Positions 12,105 to 22,504 of a DNA stretch of 64,000 nt are shown here, piece after piece; within the stretch, counting starts at the first letter, position 1; every line of letters begins with the position of its first letter. Below the pieces are notes generated by a model. It was not told where the DNA came from, searched no databases, and saw only the letters and a program-made list of their open reading frames with translations. The DNA is from Petrolisthes cinctipes. Taxonomy: Eukaryota > Arthropoda > Malacostraca > Decapoda > Porcellanidae. Both the position numbers and the translations under genes were made by a program. Where the stretch lies: contig JAWQEG010000365.1 in assembly GCA_033782935.1 (NCBI GenBank), positions 744,001 to 808,000 on the forward strand, read 5' to 3'.

Positions 12105-13440
12105 CGGTCTCTTCTGTAGCCGATTTCGGTAGCTCTGCCGAGGGTGTAACATATTTCACTGATATGCTCCACTCTGCTGCTCTCAACTCTGTCCCTAGAA
12201 TCTCTGGCTACTTTCCCAAACGTCCTGTCCCTTGGTGGTCACCAGTCTGCACCACAGCTGTGCGGGAGAAGCGCGCTGCTTTCTCTCGCCTTCACCGCAA
12301 TCGTGGGGACCCAACTCTTTTAGAGGACTTCCGACGGGCAAGGGCCCGGGCTAGATGAGTTTTAAAAGAGGCCCGACGTGCATCTTGGAAGGCCTATGTG
12401 GCTTCAATTAATACTAAAACTCCACTAACCCAAGTGTTCAGGAAAGTACGCAAGTTGGCGAGGATGTTTTCTCCTAGTACTCCACCTGTGCTTAAGGTCA
12501 ATGGAATTAAGATCATGGATAGTTTGACGGTGGGCAATACCATGGCGGAGGCTTTTGCAAGAGTCTCCAGCCGTGACTCTCGACCTCTGGCTATCAGGCA
12601 TGAGTTAAGAGCCAAGGAGCGTACTGTCCTAGATTTCTCAGGGAACGAGAATGAAAGTTATAACCATATATTCACCCTGAGAGACCTGCATTCTGCTCTC
12701 TCTCTCTCTGCGGCGACACTTCTCCTGGGCCAGACAACATCCCATATGCAATGTTACGACACTTGGGTGAGGAGGCGATCTCATTTCTTTGAGCTTTATA
12801 TAACAGAATCTGGCTGGAGGGTGTCTTCAATTCTGGGTGGAGAGTTGCTACCATCCTTCCTTTCCTCAAGCCGGGCAAGGACTCTGGTGTTGCCCTCAAT
12901 TATCGACCAATTGCCTTGACCTCCTGTCTCTGTAAACTATATGAAAAGATGGTGAATGTCAGACTGGTATACTTCTTGGAACTGAGTGATTTTCTGTCTC
13001 CGTCCCAGTCTGGCTTTCGTAAACACCATTCCACTACAGATGCTCTGGTCAGGTTGGAAGCTGCTGCATGTGAGGCCTTTGCACGACATCAACACCTTGT
13101 CTGTGTATTTTTTGATTTAGTGAAAGCCTATGACACTACATGGCAATATGGCATCCTACAGCAACTCCATTTATATGGCCTGCGGGGTCGCCTTCCACGC
13201 TTTCTTAAGGAGTTTCTCAGTGGTCGCAGTTTTTCTGTGAGGGTTGGTACAACCCACTCAGCATCTGTTGCACAGGAGGAGGGCGTCCCCCAGGGAAGCG
13301 TCCTCAGTGTCACATTGTTTGCAGTAGCAATTAATGCCATTGCCTCATCTCTTCCAGACGGTATAGCTAACTCGATGTACGTTGACGACCTAGCAGTCTG
13401 GTTTGCTGCTTCCAGTATGTCAGTGGCGGAGCGGCACATG
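12105..13440 (+). pseudogene. LINE copy 2, ORF2 reverse transcriptase
   Basis: RT domain with, in order, KVNGIKIMDSLTVGNTMAEA, NENESYNHIFTLRDLHSALS, TSCLCKLYEKMVNVRL, PSQSGFRKHHSTTDAL, FFDLVKAYDTTW, EEGVPQGSVLSVTLFAVAIN and the catalytic SMYVDDLAVW (about 13373-13402). A frameshift near 12705 and a stop at 12355-12357 (TGA) interrupt the frame. The RT is broken off at 13440 by insertion of a solo LTR, and the next residues of the same ORF (LALDRVSRWTGSHGF) resume at about 14227. Confidence 0.9.
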
Positions 13441-14222
13441 TGTACCAGTCCTGATTTGTCTCTTCAAAGAATCTGGTACATTACCTTGTTCTTGAGTTGT
13501 TGTAGTTGGTTGTGGTAGCTAGCTCGGCGGCGTTGTGGTGTTCAGTCAAGGTTGGAAATAAACTTCAGTAAGTATAATTAAACTTACTTTATTTATTACT
13601 TCTAAGGGAGAACAGAGTTGATGTCTTTTGTCTGTTATGTTCTTAAGTGTTCCTAGCTAAGGCCATTCTGGTCAGTTTATATTCATTCTGTACGTGGAGA
13701 TGCCAGTAATCTCTGGATACAGTATTGCTGGCTGAATGTTCTGTTATTTTTAGTATGGGTCAAGTTTTGACCCTCTCTCTCTTTCTCTATTCCTTATTCG
13801 TTTATTCTCCCTTCTCTATCTCTCTCTGTGAAACTAGAGAGAGAAGAAAGGGTTAATGGTTTCTGCTGTATCCTTTTACCACAACTGTAAGTAGAGATAT
13901 GTCATTGGAGACTGGTCAAGCGAGGGTAACTCTGTGTACGTGTATATGTGTGTGTGTTGGACAGAGAGAAAAATGATCTCGGTCAGATCAAGTCAAGTCT
14001 AGTGAGTGCAGCTGGCTTGTCTGTGTGTATGTATGTATGTGGAATTTGAACTACCTGTCAGGTCCCGAAATGCGAGTCACTGCACGTGTTTGTGTGTGTG
14101 TAGGGAGTGTTGTGTGTGTGTGTGTGTGTGATGGAGAGAGAGTCTACAGGGACAACATCTGTGTGGTGTCCTCTGTCTGCTATTCCTGTCTTAAGTGTCA
14201 TTGGACCTTGTTTGTACATACA
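13441..14222 (+). mobile_element. Solo LTR inserted in LINE RT, 4-bp duplication CATG
   Basis: The 782-bp insertion starts TGTACCAG and ends ACATACA, giving the TG...CA ends of LTRs. It is flanked on both sides by CATG (13437-13440 and 14223-14226). Joining the flanks restores the LINE sequence ...GCGGCACATG|CAACTTGCC..., so the boundaries are firm. An AATAAA lies near 13556, and TG- and GA-rich tracts fill the second half. No gag or pol is present, so it is a recombined solo LTR. Family (Gypsy or BEL) cannot be told from this. The orientation given is arbitrary. Confidence 0.7.
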
Positions 14223-15763
14223 CATGCAACTTGCCCTTGACAGGGTGTCACGTTGGACTGGTTCTCATGGGTTTCGATTTTCTCCTTCCAAGACAGTTGC
14301 TATGCACTTCTGCCGCATCCGAGGCGTCCACCCCGATCCGGACTTATTCATGTATGGTCATCGGATACGTTGTGTCGAGTTGACTCGCTTTTTGGGTCTC
14401 CTTTTTGACAAACGTTTGACTTGGGTTCCCCAATTACGTACACTTAAGGTCTCTTGCATCAAGGCTCTTAACCTGTTGAGGGTCCTGGGCCATACGTCCT
14501 GGGGGGCTGATCGGCCCACCTTCCTCCGCCTATACCATGTTCTTATTAGGTCAAAACTTGACTATGGGTGTGAGGTGTACTCTTCTGCCACCGATGCCCG
14601 TCTCAGAGTTTTAGACCCTGTTCATCATGCTGGGGTACTTCTGGCGACCGGAGCCTTCAGGTCGTCCCCAATCCCCAGTCTCCTGGTGGACGTTAATGAG
14701 CCACCTCTTGTTCTCTGTCGCCAGTCCTTGATGGTTCGTTGTTGGCATCGATTACATCGACTTCCTGACTCCCTTCCCTGCTTGGCGGTGTCATCTGATA
14801 TCATGTTTTAGTACTACCTTTTACATTCTCGTGCACCATGGCCCTTCGGCTTCCGGGTCAGGAAGGCTATGGAGATGGGCATAGATGACTTCCAGATTTG
14901 TCCTGTGAGGGTCCCCAGGGTGGCTCCATGGCTTCTTCCAGAAGTTTTCCCCTGCACATGCTTTACAGACAAGAAGGAATCTCTTCCTCCTCCAGTGGCC
15001 CGTTCCCTCTTTTTAGAACATGCCTTCACTCACAGGGAGTCCCTCCCTGTGTACACTGATAGGTCAAAGTCTGATGCTGGAGTTGGCTTTGGGGCTGTCT
15101 TTCCTGACTTTTGCTGTGGAGGCATGCTCCCTTCTGTTATGTCCATTTTTACTGCTGAGCTCTCGGCCATTTTATATGCCCTCCAAGTGATTTTTACTCT
15201 CCCTCAGCCTTCGTTTACTATTTTTAGCGATTCATGTAGTGCCTTGCAGGCCTTGTGCAATTTTATCTCTTCCCATCCCCTGGTGTTGGCCATTCTTGAG
15301 TGGTTTGTCCTCCTGGGTCGTCGTGGCCGCAAAGTCACTTTTTGTTGGGTCCCGGCCCATGTGGGTGTTGATGGGAATGAGCGGGCTGATGCCCTGGCTA
15401 AGGCTGTGGTCTCCAATTCCCGGCCTCCTGCCAGGCGTCATCCTGTTCCTGCAGTGGACCTTCGACCCTACATAGATGCTACCATTCATTCCTGCTGGTA
15501 GGACAGATGGGACACCGTCAGGGCTAACAAGCTAACTACCTAATTTTTAGGTAGTTAAAATTTAATGTTTCTTTCGTTAATATTTAAATTCTTTTATATA
15601 TCTAACTTAAGTAGGTTATTTCATTAATATATGATTTTTTTTTTTTGGAAGACGTGGGTTTTATTCATACTGCTTCTCCCTTTCGAGATAGTGAAAATTA
15701 TTTTAATCTTTGTACATATTTTATTAATGATGTAGATGACCTTTTTATGTTGGGCGGTATATG
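14223..15763 (+). pseudogene. LINE copy 2, ORF2 C-terminal region with RNase H domain
   Basis: Continuation of ORF2: post-palm thumb (RFLGLLFDKRLTWVPQL, SKLDYGCEVYSSATDAR), then RNase H. RNase H motifs are VYTDRSKSDAGVGFG, FTAELSAILYAL, IFSDSCSALQAL and WVPAHVGVDGNERADALAK, carrying the D-E-D-D residues. In-frame TAG codons at 14809-14811 and about 15499-15501 interrupt it. A ~100 bp AT-rich insertion or replacement at about 15540-15645 precedes the last ~38 residues (EDVGFIHTASPFRDSEN... to GGI, then TGA). EN-RT-RNase H order places this family in the I superfamily. Confidence 0.88.
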
Positions 15764-15827
15764 ACCATTGCTGTTGCGCCGCCAGATGCTTAATGGCATC
15801 AATAAATAAATAAATAAATCTTCTCTA
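15764..15827 (+). mobile_element. 3' end of LINE copy 2 with (AAAT)n tail
   Basis: A short 3' UTR contains GCTGTTGCGCCGCC and ends in (AATA)n, a simple-repeat tail typical of I-type LINEs that lack poly(A). A nearly identical GCTGTTGCGCCACC followed by (ATCA)n closes the ~1.1 kb repeats at 27510 and 28020. Confidence 0.75.
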
Positions 15828-16429
15828 TTTATGTGAAGGTTGTAGTTGTGGTAGTAGTGAATATGGTGGTAATGATTCCCGTTTAGATGATTTTCCAAAC
15901 TTACCATTCCCTGTGTAATGTTTGTTGTTGTGGTAGGACAATGGTGGTAGTTGTAGTAAACCAATACAGTGTCGGAACATACAAAATAAATAATTATGGT
16001 GAGAAAAGAGCATCTATTCAAGGATATAATTTAAAAATAATAACAAATAAAAGCATTTAAAACCTATGTGAATTTTCTGTCTTTTATTGTATAACTTGGT
16101 TATTAAAAATTTGCTTATTAGTAAAGATTAGGACAGCAGTACAATAATACCATAATTGATATGCACAGCGTACCATAATTTTGAGGAAAGTACCATAATT
16201 TTGGCATTACTGTACGATAATTTGGGCAGGTCGGCAGCACAACGCTCCACTACTCAACCCTACGGTCGTCTAAAGGGTGCTCTCGATCACCCTTAGCCGT
16301 AAGGTTAAAGATGGCTGCCACAATTGCCGCTAAGGTGTTTCGTGCATACCACCTTAGTGAGTTAAGCGCAAAAATGGCGGCTAATGTAACTTAACGGCCG
16401 CTAAGGTCTTTCGTGCATCCGCCCCCTGC
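15828..16429. other. AT-rich stretch with short repeats
   Basis: Contains a triplicated TACCATAATTTTG-like motif at about 16150-16225 and two copies of a (C)CGCTAAGG..TTTCGTGCAT motif (about 16330 and 16400) that may be transposon ends. No gene recognised. Confidence 0.35.
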
Positions 16430-16698
16430 ACCACAGGCAAACCTAAGCTGAAGACCTTTCTTTACTACATCATTTGACCATTTAACTCCTCCGCATTTTA
16501 CTCTACGTAGTTGAAGAAGTTGGTTTGTACTGGAGACCTTACTTAATTTTCCCTCTAATGCCATCTTTTCCTTAAGTATTTTTCTCTTCATGAGTCGCTC
16601 CTTTGCAAGAGTCTTCTTCAGCCGTGCAATTGATGCTTCTTGTCTCTTGCCTTCCTTTCATCAGGAGAATCATCTGGCAATGTCTTGATCACTTTCAT
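16430..16698 (-). pseudogene. Decayed exon of a THAP/P-element-like transposase
   Basis: Minus-strand segment following a good acceptor (ATATCTTTCAG). It first reads KTLPDDSPDERKARDKK, then after a frameshift ARLKKTLAKERLMKRK (a basic coiled coil) and KWSNDVVKKGLQLRFACG. A coiled coil followed by W(S/T)(D/N)xVxKKxLxLRFxxG is the pattern seen after the THAP domain in THAP9/P-element-like proteins. It lies downstream of, and on the same strand as, the THAP exon at 17190-17553, so both probably belonged to one gene. The frameshift shows decay. Confidence 0.5.
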
Positions 16699-16776
16699 CT
16701 GAAAGATATTATACAAAGTGTGAATTTTTATTTATAATTGATAATTTTAAAAATTCCTGAATGGGCTGCGTCATAC

Positions 16777-16940
16777 TAAGGGGAGGTTGTCTTATTGGTA
16801 GATTAGAGGGCTACTGATTCCTCCAACTATGCCAGGAAACAGATATACCCCTATAAGTAACATTGAGGTCTTATGAATCCTAGCATAGTTTGGAGGAACC
16901 AGTTGCCATCCAATTTACCATCAAAACAACCTCTCCTTTA
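16777..16940. mobile_element. Hairpin MITE, family R, copy 1
   Basis: The ~164 bp element folds on itself. The left arm (AAGGGGAGGTTGTC...CTGATTCCTCCAAC) is matched by the reverse complement of the right arm (AAAGGAGAGGTTGTTTTG...GGTTCCTCCAAAC). Related copies, complete or partial, occur at 18244, 29088, 45187, 47495, 51780, 52440 and 63767. No coding capacity. Confidence 0.75.
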
Positions 16941-17189
16941 TGAGAATAAGAAAGTAAAATATAATATCAATAGGAAAATATAAAATGAATGTATTTTTGT
17001 ACAAAACTAAAATAATCACAGGCTGCACAGCTACCACACCTACAGACCACCTACTGTCTACACCATAAAACCAAAGTCCTCAAAATCAGGGACCACCTAG
17101 ATATGAGAGGTATGCTACACAATCACTTGCTGCATCCTTCATAAACCCACCAACAACACCATATACATTCCCTGAGGGATCTGTGGGAG

Positions 17190-17553
17190 AACCCGGTTCA
17201 GGCTATGACCTTCCTAAGGGGCTCAGGGCTGCTCGGCCAGATAGCTTGAGGAACTTCAACAATAACTGTTTCGCATTTTGCTTCTTTAACTCACCATCAG
17301 TATTCTTAGCAAGGTCTATTAGTAGGGCTGTTGTATTAAAATTTACCATTGCGTATCCATGTTCAAGTCGTATCTTCTTTATAGGACTGCATGGTTTTGA
17401 GTTCTCTGTACTGCTGCTCCTTCTCTTTCTTGGAGGTTTCCGGAATTTAGGGGGGACCTTCTGGTAAGCAAATAGTGTTGGGACTGCATTTGGTTTAAGA
17501 TTCCGAAGGTTATCTGCTCGCTTAGTTTCGTATTGGCCATCATCAAAATGATC
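17190..17553 (-). pseudogene. THAP-domain exon (C-terminal half of THAP plus linker)
   Basis: After an acceptor (TTTTTTACAG) the minus strand reads DHFDDGQYETKRADNLR then NLKPNAVPTLF, the His-containing end and the AVPT(L/I)F signature of the THAP zinc finger, a sequence-specific DNA-binding domain of P-element transposases and their host derivatives. A basic region (RKPPRKRR) and a nuclear-signal-like SPIKKIRLEHGY follow. The N-terminal C2-C part should be in an upstream exon (higher coordinates), which I could not find. It could be a live exon of a THAP gene, but the companion exon at 16430-16698 is frameshifted. Confidence 0.6.
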
Positions 17554-17559
17554 CTGTAA

Positions 17560-18518
17560 AAAATTATAACTAATTAGGACCAATAGATCAGTACAATATA
17601 TTAGACTTATCAATTTATATAAACCTGATCTTTCATGAAATTCTAAAAAAATGAATTAACTAACTGAATATCTGATTAAATAAACCTAACCTAAATTAGT
17701 GTCATATAATATTTGTTTCAAATGTGTTGACTTTCATCTTACCATATTCCAGTAATTAAATTAGAGCTAATTAATAAGCAAGTGATCAGATTCCTGAAGG
17801 GGCTCTTTTATATTTTTTTATGTACCCAACAAAACTAAAGTGCTACACGGAGAGGTCTTTTTTTTTCTTCGTGTTTTAAACTAAGAATCAAGGTTCAAAG
17901 ATTTTGTATATGAAACTTACAGACCCCTTATTTGAGGATGAGATACAATATTTCAATGAAACAAAATACAAATACAGTATGGTACAAATAAATAGCAATA
18001 ATTGCCTTCATATAGTACTGTAAGCAGGGTACATACGGTATATGAAGAAATACTGTACAGTATTAGCAATGCCTTGAAAATTGTAGTATAGTACTGTACT
18101 GTAGTTGTAGATACAAAATACTGTACCATTAAACTCCAGTAGAACTATAATGATGTGTAAAACCAGTACACAGTACTGTAATTATAATTAAACATAAATG
18201 TTGCTGTATAAAAACGAACCTTGTGTTATATTATTACCTAAGTAAAAGGGGAGATATTCTTTTTGGTGAATTAGAGTGTCTTCATTCCTCCAAAGTACAG
18301 TATGAGGGTTTAGTAGTACAGTAGTTTATTGTGTTATACAGTACAACTTCTGGTATAATTACCATGTTAAAGAGCTTTTTATATTTGTAATGGTATTTTG
18401 TGATTTCAGTGCAAGCATATAAAAATATGGGAATAAACTATAAGTACTTCTCAAAGATAACATTAACACTAAAAAATTACTTATAGTATAATAATATTAA
18501 TAAATAATATAAGGTTTG
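17560..18518. other. AT-rich stretch with half of an R-family MITE
   Basis: No coding region recognised. AAAAGGGGAGATATTC...TTCATTCCTCCAAAG at about 18244-18295 is one arm of the R-family hairpin MITE. Confidence 0.4.
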
Positions 18519-19009
18519 TTACAACCCCAGGTTTTGGCTTTATTTATGTCTAGGGGAACATTAGGGGTTGTGAACAGCTTGAGTTATAACTCTGGTAGGT
18601 ATGTTACTATAGTCAGTGAAGTTACAACTAATGAAATGAAACGGGAACCTCACTCCACTCCCTCAATGGATGTTCTGCCCAGAAAAGAGTAATGTAAACG
18701 AATGACAAATGAACTTAACATGTACTGTATATTATTACCATCACCAAATAATTACAATATTTACAAATAAGAAAAACATAAGATGACGTTAATGTTAACA
18801 GACACAAAATGACACCAGTTAGAACACTAAATAATAGAATACAATCAGAGAAGAGTTAAACAAAAGAGAGCGCAATGGCACAGAGCTGAACAGAACAGAA
18901 CAGAGCTTATTAGAGCAGAACAGAGATGGTATGCAATGACGGAGTGAAGTCTATGCTTTCACTGGTTTGGGTGAGTCAAGAGTAGGAGCTTTTATACCAT
19001 CTTGACGTC

Positions 19010-19110
19010 AGCTGATTGGTCAGTCTGGGGATACCAGCAGGTCTCTGATTGGTTGGTATGGCTAGAGACCCTATATAAGAGAGACTGGACAGCCGCCATT
19101 CTTGCTCATT
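19010..19110 (+). promoter_or_regulatory. TATA/CCAAT promoter-like module, plus orientation
   Basis: Two inverted CCAAT boxes (CTGATTGGT and CTGATTGGTT) followed by CTATATAAGAG (TATA at 19072-19079) and AGACTGGACAGCCGCCATT. The arrangement fits an RNA polymerase II core promoter. Its near-mirror copy at 19800-19920 points back toward it. Confidence 0.45.
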
Positions 19111-19799
19111 TTTGTGTTTTCAGCGATACCTCTCAAATTAGTATAGAAAATATGTATAGTTGCTAGATACTACCAGCTAGTAATCTCTTGCTGACATTCG
19201 TGGGCAAATTGTTGACGAAAATTGCATTCTTTCCATATACAGGTATATATTTTTAAATACTGTAAGATCCCTGAAGTTATAAATCCTATTATACGTCATG
19301 TAGGCATTATTTAAAGCATATGATAGGACGTGACGAGTTGCCAGACGACGCTACTAAACCCAAGATGTTTGACTGAAAGACAACAGCAGTAGTCAATGTG
19401 TTTAGGGTATCTGTGAAACCTTTGATATAATGGTTAGTTTAATTAATTATTGTATGAAAATGGTTTCCATAGGAGTATTACCAACCTTTACACACTACTG
19501 TTTACATGCTGTTAACATAAATATGAGGGAATTTGTTGTCACAATGGAATGGCTAAGTACAGTATTATATTACTAATTCGTCACCATACAGTTTGGCATT
19601 TTGAAAGCCTTACGGAAGTTTTCAAGGAATATTTTTGTTGAGTTGAAGATAAACTAAAAACTATCTTTGCTGGTTTATCTAAAGAAGATATTATATAAAT
19701 ATAACAATATTCTACTGAGTAATGAGTCAGGCATCATAGTCAAGGCAAAATATACATTGTGCCGAACATGCTGGCAGGCAGAGACGAATATGAGCAAAC

Positions 19800-19920
19800 A
19801 TGGCGCCCCATTCAACCAGCCAATCAGCAAGCATCAGAAATTTTGGCTGTCCAGTCTCTCTATATAGGGTCCCTAGATACGGCCGGCTGCTGCGCAAACA
19901 AGGTAGTCAAGGGCAACAAC
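19800..19920 (-). promoter_or_regulatory. TATA/CCAAT promoter-like module, minus orientation
   Basis: Read on the minus strand: CTGATTGGCTGG further out, then GGGACCCTATATAGAGAG and AGACTGGACAGCC, the same module as at 19010-19110. The TATA lies at about 19860-19867. Confidence 0.4.
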
Positions 19921-20655
19921 TGCCGCGTAGTTTGGCGGGCTGGTTACGGTCGTTAGTTAGTTTAAGGGAAACAGCTGGTGCCTAGTTGTCGGCTGGTTGC
20001 AGGGCCGTGATAGGTTACAGTAAGGTGTGTACGTACCTGACATTTACATATAAAATATACAAGAAGTAATCCCTCTGGGCTTGGTGCTTCTATGAATAAG
20101 TTATTAATTAATTAAGTATATAATAATTTATAAAATTATGTACAATATAAAATTATGAAAGAAAGCTATAGTAAGTGCTGGCAATGTACTAACCGTGCAG
20201 AGGAATGAGTTGTTGTTTGGGCTTTAATGTTCTCCTTTGACTCTATTTTCCCAAAGCTGCCTCCTCTATGGATCGCGAGGAAATCTATGCATTGATTTGT
20301 CCATTCCTGGGCGTGCAGAACAACACAATGCTGCACGACAAGGCATTTTATACTTTGTCTATAGTGAAGCTGACGGTGACTTTGGGTAACAACATGGCTA
20401 CTGTGTGTCGCGTGACTCCGTTCAACCAATCAGCACAATTGAAACTTACTTGGCCAAACTCTCTCTATCTATGGCTCTGCGACAGTGGTGGCAGATTATA
20501 AAAATAGGGAAAATATGTAAATATTGTTCAAAGGTAAATGGAGTAATTTCTACAAGACGAATTATTATCAACAACAAGATGGTAAATGTATGTATACAGT
20601 ATAGTATGTTCGACTTATATCTTCAAGAGTAAACCGGAAAATTAGAGGTTACCTG

Positions 20656-20665
20656 TGTAACACCC

Positions 20666-20753
<88 letters not shown>

Positions 20754-22369
20754 ATTTAGAGTATTTACGGGTTATAGGGTAGGCTTTTAGTATAAGATGG
20801 TACGGAGTAGCCAGGCTGAGATTATCGATGACGATGATAATCTCGGTGGTGGGCTTCTTCTGAAAATGTTACATATGATGAACAGTACAAATAATGTTTA
20901 TAGTTAGAGGTTATATATGAACAATAGAAATAGTGATTATAGTTAAGTAAATAAGTGAAATGGAGGAATAATTGAAACCTGGGTAGATTGATGGGGATAG
21001 AAAAATACGTGTTGATTAAGAGATGAATGAAGAATATTAATTGGAGTTCAGGGAACAACCTGCATTTATAATTGTAGTTTATAATTACGAACCTAACGCT
21101 CCTATGATGGTACCTGCATTTTAACTGTGACTTACTTAGAAAATTATCAAAATTAGTTATGATGGAAAAGAACCAAACACTAAGTCGTGGAACAATAAAT
21201 TGCCCAGAATATGTATACAACAGTAATATAATACTTTAACCAAGGAAGAAGGCAATGTATTTGAGCACAGGAATATGTGTAAATCATGGTATGTAACTGA
21301 ATATACACCAGTTAGGGTGGGACTGATAAGAATTCCATAATTAGAAATACGTGGGTACTACTTTGTTTGACCAGGGATGGAGAGGAGGGAGTAGCTTACT
21401 CTATTTCCTTCTCATTCTTCTTCCGGCCTTTGGTTTGACAGGTAAGAGCTGAGCTCTCGTTATATATATATTGTATTGTGAATCTTGTGAGTGGTGAATC
21501 AATTAGTCCAGTGATTGAATTTAAATAACTGAAGAATATTGTGTGTTCACGTAAGGACATAGTAATTAATGTATGTTTTTTATGCTCTCACTCTGCTTCC
21601 AGCCTTTGGTTTGACAGCTGGGAGAAGCAGCCATTTTGTAACAAACCCTTAAGCAACTTGACACACATGTGGTGAATAATACTAATAATAACTGTATCAA
21701 TTCACCATTCGAATAATATTATTTGGATATTCATGTTTAGGATGTGATTTTTTTTTTAATATTGTGGTCATTGTCTTTGGTATGTGGATTTATGTGTGTT
21801 TAGCTCTGTCAACTGGCGAGACACGGAATTCTTCCTGTCCTAGTTGACAGAATGGGGAGTAGGAACTATTAATAAGGGAGGGGGAAATATTATTGTATTA
21901 TTATTATATAAATATAAATGTACTCATGTGAACATATTATAAATAAACGGGTTTATAATTAGTTGAGTATTTCCGTCACTGATATAACAAATAGACTGTG
22001 ATCCTATATAGATATTAGTTCTTAATTCACATCACTGATCGTACCTCCGTTAAAATTGTAGTCTGGGTTGCTTACTCATGCGCCTAATAAGCTAAGGTTA
22101 TGCTACCCTTCCGGTGTGTGTTCAGTTGGTTCCTCTGATCGACTTGTTCTGGTGGTGGCAGCGTATACCTAGTACTGAGGAGGGATTGGACTTGTCCTGT
22201 TCCTCATCAGTCTCTTGTTTTTTTTTCAGATCGGGTTGATCCAGCTAAAGGATAAAGTAGTAGCATACATTGGTGGCTTTTGTTTTGTTAAGGGCAGTGG
22301 GTTTTGTTTTCCTTCCAGAGTAAAGTAAATAGTAATATTAATAAGGGGAACAAAAATCTCGCTTTTACA
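20656..22369 (+). mobile_element. Solo LTR, copy 1 (1.7 kb), 4-bp duplication CCTG
   Basis: Starts TGTAACACCCCTAT and ends CGCTTTTACA, so the ends are TG...CA with a TGTAA/TTACA inverted terminus. It is flanked directly by CCTG (20652-20655 and 22370-22373). It is homologous over its full length to 24202-26081. Inside are an (AT)n run (20673-20750), a duplicated pyrimidine-rich stretch ending (T/G)GACAG|GT(A/...) that resembles a splice donor (near 21440 and 21620), and CTGTCAACTGGCGAGAC...GTCCTAGTTGACAG, an inverted pair. No gag-pol. Confidence 0.8.
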
Positions 22370-22504
22370 CCTGGCAACGCTGGTGAGACACCGAGTCCGA
22401 GAGAAGCGGGAATCGGCCCATTTACAGGCTGGCATCGGCGTTTGAATGGGCGTGCAGGCAGGGCGGACCTTGCTTTCTACGTGCTAATGCCACTCCTGCT
22501 AGAA

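Larger units (their letters stand above)
18519..20655. other. Non-coding region with inverted CCAAT/TATA modules
   Basis: Starts near TGTTACAACCCCAGG, possibly an LTR end. Two copies of one promoter-like module occur in opposite orientation (see 19010-19110 and 19800-19920), and a third partial module (CCAATCAG...CTCTCTCTAT) lies near 20425-20475. None of the small ORFs (for example 20268-20501) resembles a known protein. Confidence 0.4.
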
